Shown one piece after another: positions 45,077 to 53,318 of a stretch of DNA of 64,000 nt (within the stretch, counting starts at the first letter, position 1; each line of letters begins with the position of its first letter). The notes below the pieces were generated by a model that searched no databases, was not told the DNA's origin, and saw nothing but the letters and a program-made list of their open reading frames with translations. This DNA is from Natranaerobius trueperi (GTDB lineage: Bacteria; Bacillota; Natranaerobiia; Natranaerobiales; Natranaerobiaceae), in NCBI RefSeq assembly GCF_002216005.1, contig NZ_NIQC01000001.1, positions 124,001 through 188,000 on the forward strand. The letters are read 5' to 3'. Made by a program: the position numbers and the translations under genes.

Positions 45077-45103
45077 AACGGACTGAGAATTTCCCAGTCC
45101 GTT
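45077..45103 (-). terminator. Terminator after the coiled-coil exported protein gene
   Basis: AACGGACTG / CAGTCCGTT is a 9-bp stem with a 9-base loop and a TTTTTT tail on the minus strand, about 20 bases after the gene's stop. Confidence 0.85.
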
Positions 45104-45122
45104 CTAACTTACTTCTTATTTA

Positions 45123-45674
45123 TTACTTAATGTCATACTCTCCTCTAACCATAATAACAGCATCATTTCTTACAGAGATTCCTCTTCCATCATCTCTTGC
45201 AATTAATAAAGAATGGTTTTGAGGAATATCTTCACCATCTTGAATATCTACTCCTGCTGTAAGGTCAGCCAAACCACCACTAGTAGTTGCAACCGCACTT
45301 CCACTACCAGCTCGTAGAATCATTTCAGAACTAGCACCACCAATGATAGTATCACCAGCACTTACCTGTACTACCTCAAATTGATCAGACCCTTCAATAT
45401 CTAGTAGCTCCTCAAGTTCTTCTAGCTCATCTAATTCATCTAAATTAGCTAGACGTTCATCTAGTTCAGTTTTAAGTTCATTAATCTCTTCAAAAATTTC
45501 TTTCTCTAGTTCATCTCGTAGTTCTTCTTTCATAACATCATTTACATAGCTTTCTGTTACTAGAGGGTCTTCTTGTGAGCCTGGGTCTGAATTGACATCT
45601 GCTAAAACAGCTTGTCCTACAAATAAGCCACCTAAAATAACGACTGTCAATAATAAAGCTACCTTTTTTGTCAT
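45123..45674 (-). CDS. Conserved exported protein with acidic coiled coil and C-terminal beta domain
   Basis: 183 residues. A clear signal peptide (MTKKVALLLTVVILGGLFVG, cleavage after AVLA) is followed by an acidic coiled coil (about 50-95, repeated LDELDELEELEELL). The C-terminal domain (about 97-183) is Gly/Ala-rich, with VVQVSAGDTIIGGASSEMIL and NHSLLIARDDGRGISV. I have an impression of similar proteins in other Firmicutes but know no function. GGGAGG precedes the ATG. It is a single-gene unit between the polymer cluster and the c-di-GMP enzyme. Confidence 0.75.
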   Translation of the reverse strand: MTKKVALLLTVVILGGLFVGQAVLADVNSDPGSQEDPLVTESYVNDVMKEELRDELEKEIFEEINELKTELDERLANLDELDELEELEELLDIEGSDQFEVVQVSAGDTIIGGASSEMILRAGSGSAVATTSGGLADLTAGVDIQDGEDIPQNHSLLIARDDGRGISVRNDAVIMVRGEYDIK

Positions 45675-45758
45675 ATGTAAACTCCTCCCGTTAAGTACTT
45701 ATACTTATTTTAACCTATAATGGTAATCTAGGACAAGTGACAAAATTAGCAAAATAAT

Positions 45759-47918
45759 CTAGGAAATTGTGTCTAATTTAGTACCCTCTTTCATTATGTC
45801 AATAAACACCCTCGCTAGGTTGGGATCAAACTGTCTCCCACTACACCTTTCTATCTCTTTGAATGCACTTTCTTTTGGCATAGATTTTTTATAACACCGT
45901 CCGGATACCATTACATCATAAGAATCAACTATTGCAATAATACGTGACAAAAGTGGAATCTCATCACCTTCAATACCATGGGGATAACCTTGTCCATCCC
46001 ATCTTTCATGATGATATAAAATACACTCTGCTATTGGAGCAATCTCTGGAGCAGATAACGCAATTTTGTAACCTGTTTCAGGATGTTTTTTGATAGTTTT
46101 CCATTCTTCAGTTGTTAATGACGTTTTCTTTTTTAAAATAGTTCTAGCAATAGTTACTTTACCAATATCATGAAGTTTAGCTAAGATTGATAGTTTTTGT
46201 AATTCACTCAAAGGTAAGTTTAAAGCTTCTCCGATTTTAACAGATAAAACTTCTAACCTTTTACTGTGCCTTTCTGTTTCATAACTTTTTTCTCTTAGGG
46301 TTTTTAATAATGATTGTAAAATATCACTTCTAACCTGTTTACTTTTAAGTAACTTTTTTTCATACATTTTATCTTCTGCTTCTTTAATTAATTGGTGAAC
46401 AGAAATATGTGCTAAGTCTTTAGTTGCAACACCTAGTGACATACTTGGTGGAATATGACTTAATTGTTTTTGTTTCATATTATCTTCTATCCGATTTGCT
46501 ATATTATTTGCTTCTTCTATTGTTGTTTTAGGTAGGAGAACTATAAATTCATCACCACCGAAACGTGCAATAACATCTTCTTTTCTACATGATTCTCTAA
46601 AAGCTTCAGCTGCTTTTAATAATAACTTATCACCTTCAAAATGACCAAAGGTATCATTAATTAACTTCAAACCATTTACATCACCTAAAATAATACTTAA
46701 TGGAAGCTGTCTAACTGTATCTAAACGATAAAGTTCTTCATTAAAAAACCTACGATTATAAAGGCCTGTGAGTTCATCATAAAAACTTAAAAAGCGAATT
46801 CGTTCCTCAGCTTCCTTTCTTGCTGTAATATCACTAATGTGACCTTCTAAATGGTTTAGTTTACCCTCTTTGTAAACACCTATCCCCTTTTCTTCTAACC
46901 ACTTTATTTGACCTAATACATCCTTTATTCGATAAATTAAATAAAAAGGCTTTTGGTTTTCAATTGCTCTAGTCACTTGTTTATTTATCGTATCAAGATC
47001 TTTTTCTAAAATTAGATCAGTTAAGTTTAATTTTCCTTCTAAAAAGTCACTTTTATCATAACCGGTCAAACTTTCAATGTCCTGATTTAGATAGATCATA
47101 CTATAACTTTTATCATAATGACATAAATAGATAACACCAGGGATATTTTCAGCTAAATTTCGAAACTTTTCTTCACTTCCTTTAAGATCATTTTCTGTTT
47201 GTCGTCTATCTGTAATATCTTCTGCAGAACTTAAGATTCCTTCTATATTCCCTTCACTATCTGTCAATTTTGTATTCCGAAAATGAAATAAACGCTTTTG
47301 TTGATTATAAGTAAGAACATAACTTTCTAATTCACTGAACTTATCTGAATTAATAAAATTCTTATCATCAACATCAGGAAAAAATCTTTCAAACCAATTT
47401 TCACCGATTATATCTTCAAAGTTACAACCTAATAGGTCACATCCTTTTTGATTAATATATGTAACTTTGCCATCACTATCGACTGCTAATAACATTACAC
47501 CTGCGATATCTAAATATTGTTTAAATCTATTACGTTCTTCTTCTAAACTTTTCTCTACATTTCTTTGGGATATTTGTGCTGCAATTAACTGTTTTTGACT
47601 CTCTTTTAATCTATCATGAAATAAACCAACAATTACTCCAAGAAATAAGTAAAAAAAGAAACTAGTTATAACATTAGATAGAATATATTGATCTGGGTTT
47701 ACAAAATAATAGATCAAAATAATAAAACAACTAAAAAGACTAATTGAAAATCCACCTCTAACACCAAACCAAATAGCTGAATAGATAGTAAGTATACCAC
47801 CACTAATAGTTACATAGGGAAAAGAAAAAAACTCTAATAAAACAGATATTATTATAATTATAGCACCAATAGCTATTAGTGCTAATTTAGTACTATCACT
47901 TTTTTTAAATAAGTACAT
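45759..47918 (-). CDS. Membrane PAS-GGDEF-HD-GYP c-di-GMP enzyme
   Basis: 719 residues. Four to five membrane helices (about 10-120), two PAS domains (about 140-260 and 265-385), a GGDEF diguanylate cyclase with intact RFGGDEF and an upstream inhibitory RKED (I-site) five residues before it, and an HD-GYP phosphodiesterase with KLHDIGKV, YHHERWDGQGYPHGIEG and the metal ligands in IVDSYDVM. Both synthetic and degradative motifs look intact, so net activity is probably set by the PAS and membrane inputs. GGGGGTAGGGGT precedes the ATG. Confidence 0.93.
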   Translation of the reverse strand: MYLFKKSDSTKLALIAIGAIIIIISVLLEFFSFPYVTISGGILTIYSAIWFGVRGGFSISLFSCFIILIYYFVNPDQYILSNVITSFFFYLFLGVIVGLFHDRLKESQKQLIAAQISQRNVEKSLEEERNRFKQYLDIAGVMLLAVDSDGKVTYINQKGCDLLGCNFEDIIGENWFERFFPDVDDKNFINSDKFSELESYVLTYNQQKRLFHFRNTKLTDSEGNIEGILSSAEDITDRRQTENDLKGSEEKFRNLAENIPGVIYLCHYDKSYSMIYLNQDIESLTGYDKSDFLEGKLNLTDLILEKDLDTINKQVTRAIENQKPFYLIYRIKDVLGQIKWLEEKGIGVYKEGKLNHLEGHISDITARKEAEERIRFLSFYDELTGLYNRRFFNEELYRLDTVRQLPLSIILGDVNGLKLINDTFGHFEGDKLLLKAAEAFRESCRKEDVIARFGGDEFIVLLPKTTIEEANNIANRIEDNMKQKQLSHIPPSMSLGVATKDLAHISVHQLIKEAEDKMYEKKLLKSKQVRSDILQSLLKTLREKSYETERHSKRLEVLSVKIGEALNLPLSELQKLSILAKLHDIGKVTIARTILKKKTSLTTEEWKTIKKHPETGYKIALSAPEIAPIAECILYHHERWDGQGYPHGIEGDEIPLLSRIIAIVDSYDVMVSGRCYKKSMPKESAFKEIERCSGRQFDPNLARVFIDIMKEGTKLDTIS

Positions 47919-48000
47919 ACCCCTACCCCCGCAAAAGAAAAGTTTGAATTTTTTTGTAGAACTTCTAACATAGATATCTACTAACCTCTAAAAAAGAAGA

Positions 48001-48447
48001 TTAGTTCTTTTTTTGTAACCGTCTTTGAAAGAAAATGAATATAGGTAGTGGCACAACTATCCAGGCTAAACTTTTAATAAGAGAGTTTTGAGCTTTGATT
48101 CTCTCTCTATCTTTATGGTCACGAACTACATTTTCATAGTTTTCTCTTAATTCTTCATCAGATAATTCAATTTCTGTTTCATCAAATCTGTTAATCTGTC
48201 TATTAACATAGTCATCAAAAGTTTGATAGTAAGGTTCTGGTGAAACCATATCGGCAGTAGACATAAATACTCCTACACTTCCTCCGATAGTCATCATAAG
48301 TGTTACAAATAATACTAAATATATATATACATTTTTAATCATATCTTCTCCTCCTTCTTGGTTAGTCCCTTTAATACCAGCTATTGCAAAAATAACTAAA
48401 AAAACTAAACCTACAAAAATAACTGGAATAATTATACTAGCTGTCAT
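48001..48447 (-). CDS. Small integral membrane protein of unknown function
   Basis: 148 residues with three to four membrane helices: one at 3-24, one at about 38-60, and one near the C-terminus (about 122-140) before a basic tail RRLQKKN. A charged, partly helical loop (70-115) faces one side, rich in Asp, Glu and Arg. ATG 48447 follows GAGGTGATAAAA. Two-helix-plus-loop proteins of this type occur near transport or envelope genes, but I do not recognise a family. Confidence 0.65.
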   Translation of the reverse strand: MTASIIIPVIFVGLVFLVIFAIAGIKGTNQEGGEDMIKNVYIYLVLFVTLMMTIGGSVGVFMSTADMVSPEPYYQTFDDYVNRQINRFDETEIELSDEELRENYENVVRDHKDRERIKAQNSLIKSLAWIVVPLPIFIFFQRRLQKKN

Positions 48448-48523
48448 TTTTATCACCTCTTATATAGCTTGTCTTACATATGTTTTAAAATACTGCAGGT
48501 GTTCTAGGTTAGTAAAAAGAAAT

Positions 48524-48548
48524 AGTTAATGTGATATTCACATTAACT
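48524..48548. promoter_or_regulatory. Long perfect inverted repeat in the divergent promoter of capA
   Basis: AGTTAATGTGA and TCACATTAACT form 11-bp arms separated by TAT. It lies between the divergent membrane-protein gene and capA, ending 46 bases before the capA ATG. TGTGA/TCACA arms resemble CRP/FNR-type half-sites but the spacer is too short for those. On the minus strand a T-rich tail follows, so a terminator is the alternative. Confidence 0.45.
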
Positions 48549-48594
48549 ATTATATTCTATCAAGTCAAGGATCAATTTACCTGGGGGTATTTTA

Positions 48595-49782
48595 ATGAAA
48601 AAATTCTTTATTTCTTTACTAATTATCTTAATTAGTTTATTTATTCTATTCATATCTCAATATGATTATCCAAAAGAAACAACTGATAAAGGCTTAAATA
48701 AGTTACCAGAACCTGAAATTGAATCAAAGGAAGATAAACAACATTCAATTACAATTGCAGCTGTTGGTGATGTAATGGGACACATGCCACAAGTATATAG
48801 TGCACACAGCCCAGAAACTGATGAATATGACTTTACTGATCATTTTTATCCAATAAAAGATAATATACAAAATGCAGATCTTGCTTTTTGTAACCTTGAA
48901 ACCACTTTAGGTGGTGAAGATAAAGGCTATTCTGGTTTTCCTATGTTTAATTCTCCTGATTCATTAGCAAAAGCACTCAAAAAAACAGGCTTTGATATAG
49001 TATCTACTGCAAATAATCATTCACTTGATACCGGAAAACAAGGACTTTTAAGGACATTAGAAGTTTTAGAAGATTTAGGGTTAACTCCTATTGGAACCCA
49101 TAAATCAAAAGAAGATAAAAAAGACCCTGTAATAATAGAAAAAAATAATATAGAAATAGGTTTTATAGGATATACCTATGGAACTAATGGTATACCTATT
49201 CCAGAAGGCCATGATTATTTAGTTAATTTAACTGATCTAGAGAAAATTCAAAAAGATATCAATCGCTTAAAAGACAATGATGTGGATATAATCATCTCCT
49301 CTATGCATTGGGGAATTGAATATCAAAAAACACCATCTGAAGAACAAGAATATCTAGCAAATCAATTAGTATCTATGGGTGTAGATATAATTTTAGGCCA
49401 CCACCCACATGTTCTGCAACCAATGGAAAAACTTACTATAGAAAGTGAAGGTGACACTAACAAAGGATTTGTAGTTTATTCTCTTGGTAATTTTATATCT
49501 AATCAGAGAAAACGTTACCGTGATAGTGGAGTTATTATGAAGTTAGAACTTTTAATAAATGAAGAAGATGATAAAACTTCTTTAACAAAAGTAAACCCTA
49601 TTCCCACTTGGGTTGATCGATATGAGAGTGAAGATGGGACAGAATATGAAATTTTAAATGTAGAAAATGAGCTTTCAAAAGAAAACTTTAGAGATAGTAA
49701 TCAAAAACATCGTTTAAATGAAGTTAAAAATGAGACTAGAGAAAAAATGGATGTAATTACAGATAAATTGTATCTTGATTAA
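48595..49782 (+). CDS. CapA family (poly-gamma-glutamate synthesis-like) exported protein
   Basis: 395 residues. An N-terminal membrane anchor (about 3-22) precedes a calcineurin-like/PGA_cap domain: IAAVGDVMGHMPQV, NLETTLGG, STANNHSLDTGKQGLL, SMHWGIEYQ, GHHPHVLQPME and YSLGNFISNQ carry the metal-binding and catalytic residues. CapA-type proteins act in poly-gamma-glutamate capsule production or cell-wall homeostasis; no capBC genes are nearby. GGGGG precedes the ATG. A truncated transposase fragment begins directly after the stop codon. Confidence 0.9.
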   Translation: MKKFFISLLIILISLFILFISQYDYPKETTDKGLNKLPEPEIESKEDKQHSITIAAVGDVMGHMPQVYSAHSPETDEYDFTDHFYPIKDNIQNADLAFCNLETTLGGEDKGYSGFPMFNSPDSLAKALKKTGFDIVSTANNHSLDTGKQGLLRTLEVLEDLGLTPIGTHKSKEDKKDPVIIEKNNIEIGFIGYTYGTNGIPIPEGHDYLVNLTDLEKIQKDINRLKDNDVDIIISSMHWGIEYQKTPSEEQEYLANQLVSMGVDIILGHHPHVLQPMEKLTIESEGDTNKGFVVYSLGNFISNQRKRYRDSGVIMKLELLINEEDDKTSLTKVNPIPTWVDRYESEDGTEYEILNVENELSKENFRDSNQKHRLNEVKNETREKMDVITDKLYLD

Positions 49783-49783
49783 C

Positions 49784-50165
49784 TATCAGATGGATGAAAG
49801 ACCAAGATCATAAAATTAGCCGTAAAGTGGTTGATTTTGCAATAGAAAACAAAGTTTCGGTCATTCGCTTAGAAAAACTGTCAAATATCCGAAACACGGC
49901 AAGAACAAGCCGTAAAAACGAAAAGAACCGACATACATGGTCATTTTACCGGTTAGCATTATTTATTGAGTACAAAGCAAAACTAAGAGGTATAGCAGTA
50001 GAATATGTAGATCCAAAATATACGAGTCAAACTTGTCCCATATGTTGAAATCGCAACCATGTAAAAGACAGAAACTATCAATGCTCATGTGGTTTTAAAA
50101 CCCACCGAGACCGGGTAGCAGGAATGAACATCATCCATGCACCTGTGATAGATGGAGTAGCGTAA
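49784..50165 (+). pseudogene. Truncated, nonsense-mutated TnpB (IS200/IS605-type) C-terminal fragment
   Basis: Only the C-terminal ~125 residues of a TnpB RNA-guided nuclease remain: RWMKDQDHKISRKVV, the RuvC-II glutamate in RLEKLSN, the zinc-finger CPIC...CSCG, and the RuvC-III aspartate in THRDRVAGMNI. An in-frame TGA at 50046-50048 replaces the glycine after CPIC. The N-terminal and RuvC-I half are absent. Homology starts within two bases of the capA stop, so a deletion joined the element to capA. Confidence 0.85.
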
Positions 50166-50314
50166 GCAAAAGTCTATCAGCCTATACTGCTATATGCACT
50201 GGTATGGGAAAGGTACTGGCATACCCTTAACTTGGGAGCTGTCTAAAGCAGAAATGAATTGAGGACGCATAGCTACCCGAGAATCCTACGCATTTATGCG
50301 TGTGGAGTGTCAAC
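50166..50314 (+). mobile_element. Right end of the IS605-type element, probable omega-RNA region
   Basis: The non-coding tail after the dead tnpB ends in CCTACGCATttATGCGTGTGG (imperfect hairpin at 50285-50305) and AGTGTCAA, which is the usual form of IS605/IS1341 right ends. In live elements this region makes the guide RNA of TnpB. With TnpB dead and the left end missing it cannot move. The exact outer boundary, near 50312, is inferred. Confidence 0.6.
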
Positions 50315-50376
50315 ACAAAGTTAAGACAGAAAGTTTCTGTTATCTCGAATTGACAAGTAGCTTTATTACAAAAAAA

Positions 50377-50393
50377 AGCTGCTAAAAGCAGCT
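50377..50393 (-). terminator. Terminator after the Spo0E-like gene
   Basis: AGCTGCT / AGCAGCT, 7-bp stem, 3-base loop, and TTTTTTTT tail on the minus strand. It starts 11 bases after the stop codon. Confidence 0.85.
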
Positions 50394-50403
50394 CAAACAT
50401 AAA

Positions 50404-50571
50404 TTATTTATCTTTTTTATAAACAAGCCTATAGTATTCATTTAAAGCTTTGTCTAATTCTTGACTTTTTTTAAGGATTTTTTCACTATCGAAATCATTG
50501 ACTTCACCTAATTCATATAACTCCATACGAAGAGCTTCAATGGTCTCTTTCAGTTTTTCAATTTCACTCAT
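50404..50571 (-). CDS. Spo0E-like aspartyl-phosphate phosphatase
   Basis: 55 residues, short enough to be missed by length filters: MSEIEKLKETIEALRMELYE and ILKKSQELDKALNEYY. The SQELD motif is the signature of Spo0E, Rap-independent phosphatases that dephosphorylate Spo0A~P and delay sporulation. It is predicted as a helical hairpin. GGGAG lies 5 bases before ATG 50571, and a strong terminator follows the stop. It sits between insertion-sequence debris and a DNA methyltransferase and has its own transcription unit. Confidence 0.88.
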   Translation of the reverse strand: MSEIEKLKETIEALRMELYELGEVNDFDSEKILKKSQELDKALNEYYRLVYKKDK

Positions 50572-50646
50572 AAAATCTCCCTCTTCACTATTAGGTGGAA
50601 ATAAGTTTCAATTATACAAAACTATCTTATCAAAATATTATATAAA

Positions 50647-50685
50647 ATAAAACAGGTCGTTCTAAAAAAGAACGACCTGTTTTAT
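50647..50685 (-). terminator. Perfect long terminator after the small lipoprotein gene
   Basis: A 17-bp perfect stem (ATAAAACAGGTCGTTCT and its complement) with a 5-base A/T loop and A/T-rich flanks. It is symmetrical, so it could act in both directions. Confidence 0.85.
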
Positions 50686-50712
50686 AACATTATTTAAATG
50701 TAGCCAATTAAA

Positions 50713-50838
50713 TTACTGAATATCTACGATTGCAGTACCTTCGTCAAATTCTTCTTCGTCAAATTCTTCTCCTCCACAACCGATCAAAGCTGTTAAACTC
50801 AACACTACAACTGCACCTAAAATTAATACCTTCTTCAT
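50713..50838 (-). CDS. Small acidic lipoprotein (41 residues)
   Basis: Sequence MKKVLILGAVVVLSLTALIG leads to a lipobox cysteine (LIGC at residue 21), then GGEEFDEEEFDEGTAIVDIQ. The mature peptide is about 20 residues with the duplicated motif EEFDE, encoded by a 15-base direct repeat. AAAGGAGGCGG precedes ATG 50838 and a 17-bp terminator follows, so it is a real, isolated gene. Function is unknown; a small acidic surface lipopeptide is all that can be said. Confidence 0.82.
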   Translation of the reverse strand: MKKVLILGAVVVLSLTALIGCGGEEFDEEEFDEGTAIVDIQ

Positions 50839-50909
50839 AATTATCCGCCTCCTTTTTTTATGTTTGACTACATTTTATATGGAAAATTAAATATTCAAAT
50901 AAATAAAAT

Positions 50910-52049
50910 TTAACTATTTTGTAAATTCAATCGCTCATTTGCAATTTTACAATAATCATTAGATAAATCTATCCCAAAATATCTACGATTACAACTTTTA
51001 GCTACAACAGCTGTTGTACCACTACCGATAAATGGATCTAATATTACATCTTCTTGATAACTAAACAATTTAAGTACTCTACGTGCTAACTCTTCAGGAA
51101 AGATAGAGGGATGATTAAAATATTGCATATTTCTTTCGGGAGCTATTGACCATTTACCATAGACCCATTCTTTAAATTCATCTGCTGTAATATCGATCTT
51201 TTCTTTATCCCCATTTTTTTTCATTGAACCTTTACAAAATACCTCTAAAAACTCCCAGCTATATTTAAAATAAGGATTAGATGGGCTTTTCCAACTCCCC
51301 CATGCTGTATACTTACAGTTATAATTATTCTTTTCCCAAAGTATTTCAGCCTTCCAAATAAGTTTGTTTTCTATAAAAAAATTACTGATAAAATGATGGA
51401 TAGGTATATAATCAGAAAAAAGTGGTTGCACATTAACTACTATCCTGCCACCATACTTCACAACACGTATACATTCTTTAAAAATTCGAAACAACTTATC
51501 AAAATACTCAGTCCAGTTTAAATAATCCTTATGATTATCATATTCAAGACCAAAATTATAAGGTGGAGAAGTAAACACTAAATCAATACAATTATCTGGA
51601 AGTTGTTTTAAAACTTTTTCACTATCATCACATATAATTTGATTTTCAAACTCACTAGGAAAATGATTATTAGTTTTAGAAAACTGATTATCTTTTGCAT
51701 AATAAAATTTTCCTCGAGATTTTTCTTTATCTTTTCTATCTTTTACTTTTCGTTCACCTGAGTACCCTGTAAACCATCGCTTATTTTCTTTTATACCATA
51801 ACTTTTTATATCTAAAATTTTTTTAAGTAAAGTTTTCAAAAAACTATTTTTATTATAGTCTAAAACTAATTTTCGTAATTTATCTATATCAACTTTATTT
51901 ACTTGAACTAGTAAGCGATTTTTTTCTTCTATAATAGTAATATCATTATTAGAAAAATTCTCAGATAGTACCTGTATCCCAATCATTTCATTTTCAGTTA
52001 GTTTATCAAAGGAAAGTTCTAGTACTCTGTTTTCACTAGTATTTGCCAT
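50910..52049 (-). CDS. Orphan beta-class DNA methyltransferase (N4-cytosine or N6-adenine)
   Basis: 379 residues. Catalytic motif IV is VFTSPPYNFGLEYD (about residue 170) and AdoMet-binding motif I, DPFIGSGTTAVVAKSCNRRY, follows near the C-terminus, so motif order is beta-class. SPPY fits N4-cytosine or N6-adenine methylation. The N-terminal 130 residues are unusual, Lys-rich and helical, and may contribute target recognition. No restriction endonuclease or specificity subunit is adjacent, so it is solitary, next to a relic insertion element. The recognition sequence cannot be read from the protein. Confidence 0.88.
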   Translation of the reverse strand: MANTSENRVLELSFDKLTENEMIGIQVLSENFSNNDITIIEEKNRLLVQVNKVDIDKLRKLVLDYNKNSFLKTLLKKILDIKSYGIKENKRWFTGYSGERKVKDRKDKEKSRGKFYYAKDNQFSKTNNHFPSEFENQIICDDSEKVLKQLPDNCIDLVFTSPPYNFGLEYDNHKDYLNWTEYFDKLFRIFKECIRVVKYGGRIVVNVQPLFSDYIPIHHFISNFFIENKLIWKAEILWEKNNYNCKYTAWGSWKSPSNPYFKYSWEFLEVFCKGSMKKNGDKEKIDITADEFKEWVYGKWSIAPERNMQYFNHPSIFPEELARRVLKLFSYQEDVILDPFIGSGTTAVVAKSCNRRYFGIDLSNDYCKIANERLNLQNS

Positions 52050-52160
52050 GACTTACCACTCCAATCTGTTAATTATTAAAAAGCAGGGATCTTTTATTTT
52101 ATGGAGAATTACATATAATGGCTTTTATAGGTATTATATTCCAAAGGAGAGTTGGTTATT

Positions 52161-52787
52161 ATGACCATAAAAAAGTATCCATGGATTGTAGTTCTTTCTA
52201 CATTACTAATTTTAATAGTATTATTATCTAATACTATCTTAACTCTTCTAGGTAGTGTGTTATTAGAAAAAGAATCTCCTAAAAATGCAGATTATATTGT
52301 TGTTTTACAGGGTAGTATTCCAGATAGAATGATTCATGGAGTGAATTTATACAAAGAAGGATATGCAGATACCATTTTAATGGTAGAAAGTAGAAGTTTT
52401 TCTAACTATGATTTAATAGAAAAACATGATTTAAACATCTCCTCAAGTGCTGATATAAATAAAGAAATTGCACTACAGATGGGAGCTTTTGAGGATGATC
52501 TCATAAAACTTTCAGGTAAAGCAGCTAGTACCAGACAGGAAGCAAAAATAATAAATAATCATTTAGAAGATACAAAAAACAAAACTATATTATTAGTAAC
52601 TTCAGAGTTTCATTCCAATAGAGCTAAATTAATATTTCAAGATGTTTTTGAACATCTTGAAGTAGTATCTACTCCTACTCCTTATGATCCATTCTGTACT
52701 GATACTTGGTGGAAAGATAGAAGACAAACGAGAAACTTTCTCATGGAATATTTAAAATTAATAAATTTTTATACCTTTAATATTTAG
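52161..52787 (+). CDS. YdcF/ElyC-type DUF218 family membrane-anchored protein
   Basis: 208 residues. A single N-terminal membrane helix (about 9-32) and a DUF218 Rossmann-like domain: ADYIVVLQGSIPDRMIHGVNLYKEGYADTIL (in part), KLSGKAASTRQEAKII, and VTSEFHSNRAKLIF. The family acts in envelope biogenesis (for example ElyC in peptidoglycan and lipid-carrier control) or as a putative S-adenosylmethionine-binding fold. ATG 52161 follows GGAGAG. It is the first of two tandem plus-strand genes. Confidence 0.82.
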   Translation: MTIKKYPWIVVLSTLLILIVLLSNTILTLLGSVLLEKESPKNADYIVVLQGSIPDRMIHGVNLYKEGYADTILMVESRSFSNYDLIEKHDLNISSSADINKEIALQMGAFEDDLIKLSGKAASTRQEAKIINNHLEDTKNKTILLVTSEFHSNRAKLIFQDVFEHLEVVSTPTPYDPFCTDTWWKDRRQTRNFLMEYLKLINFYTFNI

Positions 52788-52852
52788 CTCATGTATAATA
52801 TGTCACTATAGTTTAAAAATAAAAAGGACTAATCAAAAAAGGGGATCTAAAT

Positions 52853-53284
52853 ATGAGAGATAAAACTACTGCTAGTTTTATCAGTGGTTTAATAGCAAGC
52901 GTTTTTATGAATATAATAGACTGGACGGCATTTCTTTTGGGGTATCATAAAGAAAGACTTCTAGACTGGGCAGCTATTATTGTATATGGATATCTTCCCA
53001 CATCTATAGCCCATACAGTTCTTGCACAACTAGGGCAATTATTTTTCTCTAGTTTTTTAGGAATAATATATTATTTATTTCTAGCTAAACTCTCAGATGA
53101 AAATCACATCTTAAAAGGTTGGATATTCGCTATCATAACTTGGTTTGGATTATACGGAATTTCTATCTCAGTAGGATTACCAGAACTTAAAGCACACACC
53201 TTTAATACAACCTTTTCACATTTTATATCTGCATCTATTTATGGAGTAACTTTAGCTCATACATTTAAAAAAATCACTAGATAA
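52853..53284 (+). CDS. Four-helix membrane protein of unknown function
   Basis: 143 residues: helices at about 10-30 (ASFISGLIASVFMNIIDW), 40-58, 60-85 and 92-115, with a C-terminal helix ending HTFKKITR. A conserved-looking Asp-Trp and Pro-Glu pair lie in the first and third loops. I recognise no family. Seventy bases and a weak ribosome site separate it from the preceding gene, and a bidirectional terminator follows the stop. Confidence 0.65.
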   Translation: MRDKTTASFISGLIASVFMNIIDWTAFLLGYHKERLLDWAAIIVYGYLPTSIAHTVLAQLGQLFFSSFLGIIYYLFLAKLSDENHILKGWIFAIITWFGLYGISISVGLPELKAHTFNTTFSHFISASIYGVTLAHTFKKITR

Positions 53285-53318
53285 AAATACAGTTCTCAAA
53301 AAAGAGAACTGTATTTTT
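53283..53318. terminator. Bidirectional terminator between convergent genes
   Basis: AAAAATACAGTTCTC (53283-53297) and GAGAACTGTATTTTT (53304-53318) form a 15-bp stem with a 6-base A-rich loop. A/T flanks on both sides allow termination in either direction. Confidence 0.85.

Noticed and set aside
48524-48548. CRP site
   Set aside because: TGTGA and TCACA are separated by 3 bases instead of 6, so a canonical CRP dimer would not fit.
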